A DNA stretch of 64,000 nt from Klebsormidium nitens (GCA_000708835.1 DF237054.1:124001-188000), one strand, 5' to 3'; positions 8,856 through 21,300 are shown, numbered from the stretch's first letter. Made by a program: numbers and translations. The notes: a model not told the origin generated them from the sequence alone.

Positions 8856-11141
8856 TCACACCAAGTCTTGAGCGTCGTTCACAATCTGAAGAATCGCTCC
8901 AATGTCGGGGCTGTCCAAGCGGCCCCAGCTCGACGGAAAAAGTGCGTCCAACTCGGCCATGTCCGCCAGCTCTGGCGTGCAGGGCCTGATGAAGAGCCCC
9001 ATCTCGTCTTTGGTGGATTCCTCCATCTGTTCCAGCTCCGGCAGCATGCCCTGGTCGCCATGCTCCTTCAGCTCCCTCCATTGCATCGTCCAGCCCTCCG
9101 AGGCCTGTTCCTCTGTCGAGCTCTCAGAAGCTGCCAGCAATTCACGCCCCGCGTCAGGCCATCTGCGCATGCAACCATGGGTACACCGCGCCCGGCCGGC
9201 TTCGGGCGGGTCTTCGGTTGCGTCCATCTTCATGATGTCGCCCAGAACAGGCTCAAGGATCAGGGCTGAAATTGCGGCGCTCTTGCACGTCGAGTGGGTC
9301 CAGGGCGTAAGCTTTGAAACCGGAAAGAACGGCCGACGCACTCGCCGGTGGGTGTCTGGGTGGTGTGGCGGCTTCTTCACAGGCTCCAGGAGGAAGGAAT
9401 GGATGGATGGTTAGTGGAAGGGTTTCAAACCTCACTCACTAGGAAGCAGCAAAATTATTAGACGGACAGCCAAAGTAGGAAAGGGCGACGAAGATTTCCT
9501 TTCGACCTTCTCGGACGCACATTCCAGAAGGCTTTTGGCATCTTGAAGCAGACCAGAAGCATCCCCATGACACTGCAACCATCGTCAAGCCTTTCTGCGC
9601 ATTTTTTGGTCAGAAGTTTCAATATCAATTCTCACCTGCTTGACCATCTCAAGCTGTCTCCTTTTCTTGGCCCGCGCAGAGGAGCCCATGTACTCCATTG
9701 CCGGAAGCAAGTGCATCTTGCAGCGCTCGGGGCGGGCGCGGTGCTCACCAGTGAGCTTGTTGGGCCAGCCGTACGAGGGACGTGTCTTGCAATCCCCCGG
9801 GGCTCTGCATGGGAGGCCTTTGGTCGCGCACATCATCTGCGAAGTACCATGAGCCTTGCAGCGCGTGCGACGGATCACATGGCTGCCAGGGACCTGAACA
9901 CCGTACGAAGCGATTGTGCGGCAGCCGGTGAAGCTGCATCTGGAAAGAAGGGCAAGGTTTGAGCACGGCTTTTGGAAAGTAATGCTCCGAATTCCAACGA
10001 AGTTCGTATTGATTCCACGATTTTGCTCGTAACCCTTTTCCTAACGAGCGTTGTGCCCGATTCACATGCACATAAGCAGTGCGCAGTGCGATAGTGGTAA
10101 GTGATTTTTTTTTCTGACATTTGCAGATGGGGGGCCCCCACCTCACTCCGTACACAATCATCAAATACGCATATTCTTCAGGAGAGAGAGAATCGTGTGG
10201 AAAGGTCACTATTAGTATTCAGTCTTGAAAGGACGAGCTGAGCTGCAACATAAAATGGAAGCCTGAAACAGACAGCGAATTTCCGATTCGCTGCTCTGAT
10301 CCTCTTTTCTGGACATGCATTCGGCAAATCAAACCTGCAAAAGGTTTGATGCCTGTACCTATGAGGACGATACAAGAGCTCAACATTATAGCCTTTTAAA
10401 AAAAACAGACTTGCACTGCAGCGATGTACACCGTCCTAGTCCATACCTGGCGCTGATAAGATCCTCCATCCCCGTCTCCTTGTGTGAGCTGCAACAGGTT
10501 GGCCGGGAATCTTCCCCGAAGCCATACGAAGGGCGCTTGACGCAGATTTCGCCGCCACCATGACATGTGGCTTCCAGCAGACCAGGGAGGACATGTTAGC
10601 ACCAGCGAGTAACAGCTGCTTGTATGAAAAGCAGCTATTGGATTCTCGACTTGCTTGCTTCTCTTGGAGGAAGCTTCTTCTCAGCTTATGTGCAAGATAT
10701 CCGAGGGCAACACAAGCATTGCGGTGGAGCCCAGTGCAAGGCAGAGTGAAGGTTTATCCACACCATCTTAGCAATTACAGAACTACTTTTAAGAGTAAAA
10801 GTACTCAAAGCAAGAATGAAAATCCCTGGGAGTGAACATAAAACCATGCAAAAGGTTTGCACACCTTGGTGATGAGACATTCTCTGTACTTTTTGCCGCA
10901 TGCCCATGGCAGGTTGTGCAGCATATGTTGTCTTCATTGCTGCAATTCCCCTGGAGTCAACAGGTGTGCACATAGTGTAGCAGAATTCCTCCATGCCCTT
11001 CACTATTGGTGTACTGCCCCTGCGCCCCCCAACCTCATCGCCTTGCTTGGCCTTGGGAACGATCTCACGCGATGGATGTAGAACGCCCCCGGGGACAACG
11101 CCACAGCAGGTAGTAGGAGGGGGAGACGGCTGCACGAATCT
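8856..11141 (-). CDS. EsV-1-7-type cysteine-rich repeat protein (C-terminal 4 exons modelled; 5' end uncertain)
   Basis: Exons, 5' to 3': 11141-10865 (tentative), 10570-10447, 9939-9636, 9383-8856. Phases agree at every junction. Three repeats have the EsV-1-7 layout of a cysteine pair, PSYG-like turn, then C-x2-H. They are C-x6-C with RPSYGF and CSSHKETGM (exon 2), CSFTGC with ASYGV and CKAHG, and C-x5-C with RPSYGW and CKMH (both exon 3). Basic stretches (RAKKRRQ, HRRVRR) suggest nuclear location. The last exon is acidic, Met/Glu-rich and disordered (ELEQMEESTKDEMG, then MAELDALFPSSW), like an activation-type tail. The family is known from brown algae (IMMEDIATE UPRIGHT), the Ectocarpus virus EsV-1 and scattered algae; its biochemical role is unknown. 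The tentative first exon may hold degenerate repeats (C-G-V-V-P-G ... HPS). TGA at 8858-8856. Confidence 0.7.
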
Positions 11142-11464
11142 CTGCAGGGGCATGGAAGGTGCACTTTGGTGCACGAAGAAGAGAGCATCTTGGCAAGAAA
11201 TGCTTTTGTTATGACATATTAAAGGGATGATTGCACCAACATATCAAAGAATTCAAAGGCAGAAAGCCATCCCTGACATCACCCACAACTAGGAAGGCAA
11301 GCTCGGCTAAGTTCGAATAACTCGAAACTGGGGAAGCTGCTAACTCACATTTGTGGTCCCTTGCTCTCCAAATGATAGGTCTTCTAAAAACATCTACCGA
11401 TTGGCACCTGCTGCCCAGACTTCAAACCTGGCAAGATATTTTATGCAAAGCGATGCTTTCCCAC

Positions 11465-11694
11465 CTTGTTGTCCAGTTTGCACAAGGCTGCCGCAGCCAT
11501 CTCCTGCATCTCCACAGCCCCAGGGCTGCACTCACTGCTCAGGTTGGGGGGCGAACGTGTCAATGGCTGGCGCCTCCTGCGCACAGCTGCCAATCCCGGA
11601 TGCCGGGATGCCCACCCTTCCTGCCTCCTTGGCAGACTCATCATGGGCACTGCCTTGCCGCAAGGGTCCACATCAGCGAAGGAGATAGCCTGCC
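11465..11694 (-). other. possible upstream exon of the EsV-1-7-type gene
   Basis: An open segment is bounded by a good acceptor (polypyrimidine then TTGCAG) and a GTGGGA donor after KLDNK. Its phase-0 end would join the tentative exon starting at 11141. The sequence is Arg/Ser/Pro-rich (RRRRQPLTRSPPNLSSE) and lacks EsV-1-7 repeats. Splice signals are the only support, so confidence is low. Confidence 0.25.
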
Positions 11695-12514
11695 CTGCAA
11701 GGTAGGGTGGCATTTGAGCATCTCTACCATGTTGGAGACTACCATGATCTGAGAGGAGGAGTTGCTTAATGTCGGGTCCATTACCTAAGCTATGTCTGCA
11801 CGGCCAGACCACTGCATCCGCTGTGTGCATTTGAGTGGCGATCCTTGGCAAGACATACGCCGTCCTTTCCAAACCCCACAATCCAGCACATGGTGAAATG
11901 GACCACAAAGTTAATAAGGAATCGGTACTGTCAAAACCGTTGCAAGCAGCTGTGAAACATTTTTTACAGTTTGCAGGGACTGCGAGGCTGTGAAACATAC
12001 TACTGGTGGCTGAGAGGTATGGGGGGGGCGGTAACTCAGTCTGCCGCAGGGACACCAAATGTTAGGTCAAAATGCCGACGGGCTCCTCTGCTTTTTGGTG
12101 CGTTATATATGAAGAGACGTCCTATGTTTCTTGTAAAGCAAATGTCCCACGTCTTATGCAACGAACGGGAGACATCAATCATAACACTCATACCTCGCGG
12201 GAATTGCTCGAATACTCACTCTGCTCCTGCTGGTCCAAGCTGCTGCGATGGCGGTCCCCAGGATCCTCAACAGACTGCCTTGATTCGCCAGACTCCTTTA
12301 CTAACGAGCCAATATGCGGCCGGTGACAGCTGCTGGCAGAAGCATCAGGGCGATGTGTCCAGCCATTTTTACTCAGCTCCCAAATGTAGATCCCTATTCT
12401 TTTTCCAACAGACTGAACACACGGAACGTTAGACAGGATATTTCGACACAGATTCTAATTTCGAAACTGCCAGATGGACAAGCGGATCCAGGGTTTTGCA
12501 GGATTCCAGCCCTC

Positions 12515-12568
12515 AGCCAATCGCACGGCCGCAAAGTGATTCTGGGTCACGTGAGACAATCTATATGT
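12515..12568 (+). promoter_or_regulatory. promoter cassette A: CCAAT box, G-box, TATA
   Basis: CCAAT at 12517-12521, CACGTG (inside palindromic TCACGTGA) at 12548-12553 and TATATG at 12562. The CCAAT-to-G-box distance is 31 bp, exactly as in cassette B. G-box elements bind bZIP/bHLH factors and CCAAT binds NF-Y in plants; the use here is inferred. Confidence 0.55.
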
Positions 12569-12846
12569 GAATGAGTCTAGTGCTCACCTGCTGGTCCATA
12601 CTGCTGTTTTAGCGGTCCTTGGTTCATCCTTGTTTCTTCTGCTGTGTCCAGCCATATTTACTCAGCTCCAGCGTCGGGTCGGCATGTTAGCGTGCGCGCT
12701 CAGGATCCGGGACGGTACACTCGGCAACTTCTGACAAATTTTTTGACCCAGATTCTGATTTCGAGACTGCCAACCGATCTGGACTCTGCGAATGGGGATC
12801 TTCACCAGATTCGTTTTACAGGGCTTCAGCCATCTCCCCGTCTTTC

Positions 12847-12902
12847 AGCCAATCGGAACGGTCGTTGAAGATTCTCGGTCACGTGAGACAATCTTTATAT
12901 GT
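12847..12902 (+). promoter_or_regulatory. promoter cassette B: CCAAT box, G-box, TATA
   Basis: CCAAT at 12849-12853, CACGTG at 12880-12885 and TTTATATG at 12894-12901, the same order and 31-bp CCAAT-to-G-box spacing as cassette A. It is the copy nearer the small coiled-coil gene whose ATG is at 13325, so it is the likely active core promoter, with transcription starting near 12925. Confidence 0.6.
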
Positions 12903-13324
12903 GGTGTTTTCTAAGTTGGCACTGATTATAAGATTTCCACCCGATATTCAGGAACTTTAAGGGAGACCGTGCCGAAACCGGACGGTAGAGTGCAGGTGCA
13001 CGTGTCGACGAGTCGCAATAAAAGCGCGCCGCGACCGAGAGCCACAGCCATGACCAGATTCGCCGCGGCAAAACCGGCGGCCTTGACAATCAAGGTCCCT
13101 CGAGCAGCTCTACGATGAAAAGCTCGAGCCTGGCTGCGCTGCAAGCTGACCGAGATACGCTGCCTACGATACCGCAGCAGTCGTGACGCCTCACCTCCAA
13201 TCTGGCTCTCATCACTTACTTTCAGGGCAGCAGCGCGTCGAACGTACGGAGGAGACCATCGAACTGGCCAACCAAAGGTGCACTGCTTAGGCCGCTTGCC
13301 ATTGTGAGAGCGTTTGCAGTCAAT

Positions 13325-13804
13325 ATGGACAGGTGGGGAAACGTCGCAAGCCTGGAGGTGCAGGAGATAAGCGTTGCTCTGAACATGGAGGATACAGTGC
13401 TCCGCTTGTACGAGAAAATCTCTTGGATGGAAAGTCAACTGTTCCAAGCTTATGTCCAGGTGAACATTTTAAGGTCGGAGAACCTTATTTTGAAGGAGAA
13501 GCATGGCGAGGAAGTGAAGGTGCTGCAAGAAGAGCTCAAGATGGGCAGAATAATGGTGGACAAGTTGGTCACGGAGCAGAATGAGGCGACTTGCAAATTT
13601 TGCATTAAGATGTCCAAATTGGATCTGGTAAGGAGCTTCAGATCCTGCAGCAGTATATTGTGCTACATCTTCAATGAGAAATTGAAGTTGACTGTCTTGA
13701 AGCTCACTGGCTTTGATTGTTGCAAAGCAGGCTGGAAAGTTCTGAACTTGGTCTAACCAATGTGCTGACAGTTTTCTCTTGTCGAGCAGGATGCAATATT
13801 TTGA
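13325..13804 (+). CDS. small coiled-coil protein, two exons, about 105 aa
   Basis: Exon 1 is 13325-13627 (start MDRWGN) with donor CTG|GTAAGG. Exon 2 is 13790-13804, acceptor TTGTCGAGCAG, adding DAIF and a TGA. The product is a short amphipathic helix protein: VLRLYEKISWMESQL, then ILRSENLILKEKHGEEVKVL with heptad-spaced hydrophobics, ending in CKFCIKMSKLDL with a CxxC. An AATAAA lies at 13873-13878. Two short upstream ORFs (ATG at 13050 and 13114) precede the start and could damp translation; the first (MTRFAAAKPAAL...) looks presequence-like but stops after 22 codons. The duplicated CCAAT/G-box promoter lies 5'. No family recognised. A second frame in exon 2 (MQYFESYQHQGKTL) is also open but does not fit the splice phase. 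Confidence 0.5.
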
Positions 13805-16390
13805 ATCCTATCAACATCAAGGAAAGACCTTGAAGCTGAAAGCTTATCAGAAGGCTTTCAGATGTGTTCAGCAATAAATGATGTTTTTTGTACTATTAAC
13901 AAAGGATCACTAAAGATTTCTACAGGGGGTGCAAAAGGGAGCTATGGCGTATGTTGATGGCAATAGAGCTACAAGATAACACAGGATGTTCTGGTCAATT
14001 GTACAGTCTTCTTTCTCAGGACATTCCCACTGTTTCTGGATGCTCACATGGTTTCTAGTTGACTATGGGCCAGCGCTGACACATGCTCAATTCCTACTCT
14101 AATCATCAACATTTATAATAGTCTTTATGGGACCCTGAACTTTGCAAGGCCAAACTGCACTGTTAATACGTGGTCCATATGACACTCCCAAAACCAAGTG
14201 GAAGGGCCACCTTCTTAGCGCCCATGGTTGCTTTGACAGCCTGCAGAAGTTCAGCGCCTCAATTCCAACAAAACAAGACAGATCTAGAAACATGGCTCGT
14301 CATAAATGTCGAATTTCTCAAGGGGTCCTGCATTGAATTCTCACGTGTTTCCAGCTCCATGCATGTGTCTTTGGTACTACCGACAACCGGTTGGCATATA
14401 TCTGGAAGAAGGGACGTAATCAAGCGACCGCGAAGCATACTTCTGTGGCATTCTGTCGCCAGAGAATGATGTCAGCACTGCTCTCTGGGCGACACTTGAA
14501 GTTACGTACCGTACTGGTAGGGCCGTACAGCAGGCCGCGACGCGACCAGCGCGGCCGCGTGTTCTGGTATTCCAGCAAGCGCGCGCGCGCGGCCCGCCCA
14601 GGTCGCCCGTCGTTTCGACACTGAGTTGCATGATCTCAGCGCCCTTGTGAACAGAAAGAACATAGGAATAACATGTAATTTTTCCTGGAAACTTCAACGC
14701 GCCCTGCCAAGCTGGCTGGAATCATTGACTGTACTTTGATGTGGCATCGAGATTACTCGGTTTTGTGCACTGCGTTGATCTTCTGGTTTGGCATTCACCA
14801 AAACGTCAGTGGGAAAGATGGACGTGAGGTGGACACGTCTAGTAACTTACAAACATGCCCATGCTTGAAACGGACAGTCAAAGAAATGGGCAACGCTTGA
14901 CGTCCCCTTCCCGCCAGGACATCCAAACCGTAGGAACGATTTGTAGCCGCCCCCGCCGACATGGATCGACATACACGCACTTCAACCTTTAAGGAATCCA
15001 ATGAACTACAAGTTCACTGCCATGGCGGCACGCAAATGATGTTAAAGTTGGAGCATCATAGGTGATGCAACTAGACTTGGTGGCATTGGTCGCCTGCGGC
15101 GCCAAGATTGATGTCCACTCACAAGCAACAGACGACGGTGTCGTGTATCTTTCTTCGTCAGACCTGGAAAGACTTTCGAATTTTTCACGTCTTCTTTGTA
15201 CGTGTCACCATGTTTGTGTGGTTTCTGCACCAGGGAATCAGCAAGCCGTTCAGCGTTTCATCCGTCCAAAGCTGCACAAGAATCGTCCCACAGGATTACG
15301 ACAAAGACGTCATGGTATCGTTGGATAGGCGTAGGACTCGTGTCTTGTTGGTCGGCCCCAAGCGTCAGTTCCTTACAGAGTTCTCATGATGCGTGATCTG
15401 ATCGCAACCGGCGCAGCGATGAAAGTTGGTCTAGCTCTATCAGACGCCCATCAGACGCTTGGCTCTAGCTTTTCCATTTGCAATCAGCATCGATCAATGT
15501 GCACCGCTACAAAGATTGCGTCATAAGGCTTGATTACAAGGTCGTTTTATCCTAAGTACACTGTACACGTTTGAGCTCCGGGTAGTATACTTATAACAAG
15601 GAATAGGCTCTGCTCAAATCAGTGCACGAGTGATTCGACTGGGACTGACCTTGAGAACTAAGTCACGATGGTCCCTCATGGGGTCTACTTAACTTCTACT
15701 TCAAATCTACTTAACTTAGAGAAAACGTCGTTAAAATGGCCAAATCATGCGTTATGTAAAAGTCCCCAGGAGAGAGACATAACTTTCGGTAAAAGCGGTA
15801 GCAGCAGATGCAAGACAGGCGCTGTGTCAGGAACGGATTTGCGGATCGGGATGATCAGATAAGAAGCAAGACATCGCGATCGGCAGATGGTTACGCAAAT
15901 ATGACCGTTCTGAGTTGAGCACGGCGCACCGCATACACTGATTAAACGCTCACTAGTGCCAATGCATTCGTTTTCAGAAGACCACGCACCAACCGTTGAA
16001 AGGCGTGAAACCCAAAGTAACGCAGCGCAGGCACATGAAAGCCAATCACACATATAAGAGAGGCAAAATGGTGCATGAACGGAGCGGCAGTAAATGAGTG
16101 TATGCCTCCAGGAAAAAGTATGATTCGTCCTATGAGAATCTCCACTGTACTTGCTGTGCCGCTATCCGCTCTCAAGCCTGCTATTTTGCTAGTGCGGTCA
16201 AGCAGTGACCGTGAGCTCAATGAGTCAGTCCTGCGCAAACCCAACAAACACAAACCCTCACACTGACCTACGTGCGCGCCCTATCCTTACGTAGTACAGT
16301 CAATTGCTACCCAAACCCGTCGAACCTGATACCAACTAACTTAGCAAGGTTGAACTATGCTAACACCTCTAAGATGTAAAGAAATTCACA
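13805..16390. other. no gene recognised
   Basis: This is intergenic sequence between the small coiled-coil gene and the 3' end of the giant gene. ORFs are short and unconvincing on both strands. A G+C-rich patch with CGCGCGCGC lies at about 14535-14620. No repeats, RNAs or terminators were recognised. Confidence 0.4.
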
Positions 16391-18362
16391 CTATTGGGTC
16401 GTTTTCTCTTCCGGCGCTTGAGCAGGGTTCATCTTTAGGTGCAGTCGCCCCGCCCCTGACGGAACGGAAGGCGGCTTCCACGGACCTTTCCGTTTCCGGG
16501 GGGTCCCGGGAGGTGTGCTCGCCGCACTCGAAGGCCCCCCCGACGCGGAACTCTCTTTCCTAGACCCGGGACCACCAGAATCTACCACCTTATCCTCTTC
16601 GCTTACACTCGTCCGAGAGTCCTGCGACAGAGAGCCGGACTTCCTGCCTGGGGTTTTCGCCTCGGTCATCTTCTCTATCGAGTTTCCGGCGCTTCTGGTG
16701 CCCGGGATCCGTCCCCGGGGTTCCGCCAGTCCGCCCCGCGGATTCCGCTGGCTGCTCACGGCAGAAGACCCCGACTGGCTCCGGGTAAGCGCCGCTCGTG
16801 GGGATGTCGGCGTGGAACGGAAACCGCTGGCGGCCGGAACGGTGCTTCCGGGAATCTCAACGTAGCTCTTCGCGGTTTTCGCCCCTTCAGCGTTACCTCC
16901 GCGCTCGCTTTGCGTCGGAACCGTCAGCACAGGCGGCCGCTTCGCTTTCGTGCCGTTCTTCGCGTTCCGTTCCACTTCCGGTCGTATGTCCGGAACGGTA
17001 ACGAAACCCGTCAGAGCATCTTTTGCATCTTGGAGCGTCTTCGGATCCTTCCCTTCGTCAAAATGACGCCAGCTTTGAGTCCTGGAGGGTGGTTGGGCGC
17101 CCAGGTCATTCCGTCCCCCGGAGTGCCGCCTGCTTTCCGCTCGGGAAGATCCGCCGGAACGGCCGGACGGGGTCGGGACTTCGGACAGTGAGAGGGGCGT
17201 CGGGAGCCACGGGTCGTCCGAAGAGATGTCGTGCACGGTGACTTCCAACCGGGCTAGATTGCCGCTGTCGGAAAGGAGTGACTCCAACCGGGGGACGTCA
17301 CCGACCGTCTGGCTCATCGTCTCTTCCCGCATCCCTGCATCAGTTCGGAATGCTTTGTGAGATGCTTGCAGATGAGTCAGTCTTTCTCCGGTGTTCGAGT
17401 GATATAAAGAAAGCAGTTTATTTTAACGCTCTTCAAATCCGGACATACGAGATAAATCTTCTTAATTCGAACGTGAAAGACGCGTCGGGCGTGCAACTTG
17501 CAAGGTGCTGTCTTCTCCGCTTTTACCTTAACCAACTTGTTCTTCCAAGCCAACATAGCCAGCGAAATGTAAAATAGATTGGTGCCTTCACTTTGCTGCA
17601 ACTTTAGACACCAATCTCGGCATGACCGAAGGTCCAACGACATTCCGAGATACAAAGTAGTAGTTATAAGTCCTAAGTCTTGATTAAACTGGGCCTACGA
17701 TGTGACTGCTAGCAGCGTTCACGTGTGATATTTCTATCCGCTAGGATGAACTGAACCACATCGTATCAACAAACTGGAATTCTAAGGTTTACAGGACTCT
17801 CCAAGCGGCTAATGACCCGCGAATTTCAAAAGCCCCTGTTGTTCCGAGTCCAAGTCTTCTACGGTTCTACTTGGGACCTCCAAGCGGTTGGATATCAAGA
17901 ATAAGGTAGCATCAGCATTGGACGATGAAAATGCCCAGCGACATATAAGCCACAGCGAAGCTCGATAAACAAACACACACCCACCAATCTTTGTACTTTA
18001 GCGTGTTGACGACTCCAGTGATTTCAAAGAAGAAAGAAGAAATGATCGAAACGGTAAGTAATTTTATTGATCTGCTTACCCATCGTAAATTGCTCCACGT
18101 GCTCCTCAAACCCCTCGCTCGCGCGGTCGCTCCGCGGGCTCGCGGCCGCGTCAAGCGCACTGAGCCGCCGGCTGGATCCTCCGTCCAGGCTGCTGACGCT
18201 GCTCTCCATGCTCGCGCGCACCGATCGCTGGATTGACGTCACCTCCAGCGAGAGAGCGCTCGCGCGCTCCTCGACCACCGTGTTCTGGCGCGAGAGCGCG
18301 CGCAGCTGCGCGAGCTCCTTCTCGTCGGGTGCCATCTCGCGCACCATGGTCGCGATGACGCG
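16391..18362 (-). CDS. giant coiled-coil gene, exons 17-18 (C-terminus)
   Basis: Exon 17 (18362-18080): RVIATMVREMAPDEKELAQL coil and a Ser-rich tail, phase 1 donor ACGATGG|GTAAGC. Exon 18 (17334-16391): 313 residues starting near VPRLESLL, then a disordered basic Ser/Thr/Pro region with many SP/TP sites and PRKRKGPWKPP near the end, TAG stop. The basic tail could bind nucleic acid or microtubules, or act as a nuclear signal; nothing in the sequence decides this. Confidence 0.65.
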
Positions 18363-21300
18363 CTGCAGGCAGTAAAGTAAAGTTTGAGTTGAACATTCGG
18401 CTCTGAATAGTATAATGCGGGTTGTATGGTTGAAAACAAGGGTTTCGGGTTATATTTCGCATCGAAGGAATCTGGACCATATGTATGTCAAGAAGCTGTA
18501 GCCACGACCATCTTCAAGAAACAAAATCAGCCTGTAAACGGATAAAAGTCCGTGCGTTCTTACGCAACTCAGAACTCTCTCTTCGTATTTTAAAAGTCAT
18601 TTTCTTTGAGATGAACTCGTGGAGGACAGAACCTGAATCAAACCTCAAAGTCATGGTACCTGATTCTTAGCAGTACTCTGTGTGCCATAATCAGACGACA
18701 TGAAAAAGCGGATGCAAACTTGCAGTCTTCAACGGCGACTGGGGCTATCGTTTGATGTTGTATTGGCGAGAAGCACCAAAACTGAGGGATGAAGCTATTT
18801 TGTCTTTCTGATTGCCGGAGTGCACTGGTCCAAACGAGTGAAATCAAGTCGAAAGCTTATCAAGATATCAGGCCTTTCGAAATTACATAAGCCCAGTGCT
18901 CATGAACGAAGCCCGAGACACTATCTTTAACTGATTGTCAGGCTACAAAAATGAGCCGATGCAAACTTGCAGTCTCGAAGGCTACTGGGGCTCCCTTTAC
19001 TTCATCAAACTCCTGATGAACGGCGAGAAGCACCAAAAGGAGACTGGATATCTGTGTTCTCTTCGCGTTTGCCAAAATGACCCAGCCTAAATGGAGTTGT
19101 GTTGCAGAAATTCATGAGGCCTGCTTAATTTACACGAACTGTGTTCACGCGTGAAGCGGGCCTCACCTGCAGATGCTGCACTTGTTGCCGCAGCGCCTCC
19201 TCCCCTTCGCTCCCTGCGGCCGCGCGCGGCACTACCATCCACAGCTCGTCCGCGTGTCCGGCCACTCCCGACTCGACACGTGTCCTCGTCACCTCCAGAA
19301 CCTCCGCGCGCAAAACCTCGCACCGCGCCTCGCACTCCTCGAGCGCGCCGCGAAGCCATGAGATCTCGCGTTCCGAGTCCGCGCGCGCGTCCGCGGACTC
19401 CGTTGCCTGCTGCTTCAGCGCGCGCTCGAGGCGCGCGACCTCGCGCCGGAGCGAGGGGACCTCCTCGTGGGCGCGCTCGCGCGCGCTCAGCAGCGACGTC
19501 AGGCTGACGACCTGGTCCCGGAGCTCCTGCTCGACGGAGTCGCCCGCGAACGACACGTGGTCCATCTGCAGCGCGAGCGGTTCAGACCGCGCTTTGCGGA
19601 CCGGTGCCCCGTAGAGAAGGTTATCTTCAACCGATTCTGACATCACATCTTCCGTTCGCTCGTTACGGTCCGCTTCTTCTGTCCGCTCGATAGGGAGAGT
19701 TTTCGTGATGACGTCGTTGAAGTGCCGTCTTCCGGCCCCTTCTCCGCCCTCCTCAGCGGAACGCTGCAGCGTGGCTGGCGCCGAGGCCGACCGGAGCCGC
19801 TCCGCCGCGACCGCCTCCCAGGCCAAAACCTCCAAACCCCGCAGGGACGCGCGGCGCAGGCCCACGATCATCGGCGGCAGCGCGGCCGCGGTCTCGCTCT
19901 TTGCGCGCGGCTTCCCCTCGCGGCCGGCGCGCGCGCCAAACTCCTCTTCCGGTTCCCGCCCGGCCACCGGCTCCGAAACGGTGAGCGACAGGCGGTGCAT
20001 GATGCTCGCGCCCAAACCCTCCAAACCCTGGATCCGGCTCGCGCGCAGCGCCTCCGCGGCCGCGACGAGCGCCGCCTCGCGGTCGGCCAGCTCTGCGCGC
20101 AGGCTCAGCAGCTCTTCCTTCACGATGGCCACGTCGGCCTCGCGTTTTCTCGCCAATACTAGCTCCTCCCGCAGCCTCGCCACGAGCGCCTCCAGCGCCT
20201 GCCGGCTAGTATGTTCCTCGCTCTCGTTCTCGGAGCTGATGGTTGACGTCGGCGTGACGTTGCGCTGCTGCCGGCCTGCCAGCTGGCGCCTCAAGAGGGC
20301 CACTTCGAACATGAGGGCGGGAAGTTCTACGAGCGCCTGATGGTACGTTTCCAGGTTCCCATTAACCAAGGCGATCTCTGTGCCCAGGGTTGCTAAGTTT
20401 CTCTGACGGTCCACCTCCTCTCGTTGTGATCCATTCCCGGCTAGGACTTCGCCGAAAACATTCTTGCCAGCAGAAAAGCCCTCGTCAAAGTGTTCCGGAA
20501 CAACTCCGTCTGGGGTTATCCCGTCCGTTCTCCCGACGGAAACCTTCCCAATCTCGACCCGCTGTGGCAACTCGAACGAACTCGCCCTGACGTCACACCC
20601 CAAAAGCATGCTCTCCAGGCGGCTGACTCGCGCCGGCAGATCAAACGAGTCCTTGCTCGAAGCACTTTCAAACCGGGTGGGAAATGCAGTCTCTGCTGAG
20701 TCGCCTGCTTCCTCGGTTGAGATCGAACGGTCCCCAATATCATCATCGGCTTTCGCATTCACACCAACCACCGTGTCCGGTGTGAATACCCCGAGCACTC
20801 CCTCGGGCGGGTCGACGGCGGATGAAGGGTTCCTGGTCTGCTCCCCGGTGGACCGCCCCGACAGCATGCTCTCCAGCCTGGTTATCCGCACCGGCAGGTC
20901 GAGCGACTCCGCTGGCGACCGCTCGTTATTTTCTTGCAGTCCCTTCTGTTTCGCTTCCGCTTCCTCTCCAGTTCCGCTTCCGCTGACGGTCTCGCTCCCG
21001 CCCCCGCTTTCGGACTCGCTTCCGATTCCGTTTCCGTTTGCAGTCTCTCGCAGCATACTTTCGACCCGGGCTACTCGTATCGGAAGGTCTAACGAGCCCT
21101 GGGGTGTCCGTTGCTCTCCGTGGCCGCTTCCGCTTTCGCGTCCGTTTCCGTTTTCGTTTTCGTTTCCGTTTCCGGAATCCCGCTGCATACTCTCGATCCG
21201 GGTTACTCGTACCGGTAACTCGAACGAGCCCTGGGGCGTCCGTTCCTCTCCGTGGCCCGTTCCGTTTCCGCTTCCGCTTTCGGTTCCGATTCCGTCTCCA

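Larger units (their letters stand above)
12218..12902. repeat. diverged tandem duplication (about 330 bp) containing a promoter cassette
   Basis: Unit A (about 12218-12570) and unit B (about 12580-12902) share in the same order: a GCTGGTCCA segment, GTGTCCAGCCAT..TTACTCAGCTCC (12353 and 12641), CAGATTCT.ATTTCGA.ACTGCCA (about 12447 and 12750), CAGCCAATCG and TCACGTGAGACAATCT. Order and spacing are preserved despite many substitutions, so this is an old head-to-tail duplication. Confidence 0.75.

Noticed and set aside
12926-13447. 173-codon minus ORF over the 5' part of the small coiled-coil gene
   Set aside because: No family resemblance and no splice or start context. The plus strand has a promoter, ATG, donor, acceptor and AATAAA.
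14535-14620. CGCG-rich patch as a CpG-type promoter or minisatellite
   Set aside because: No ordered repeat unit and no gene start nearby.
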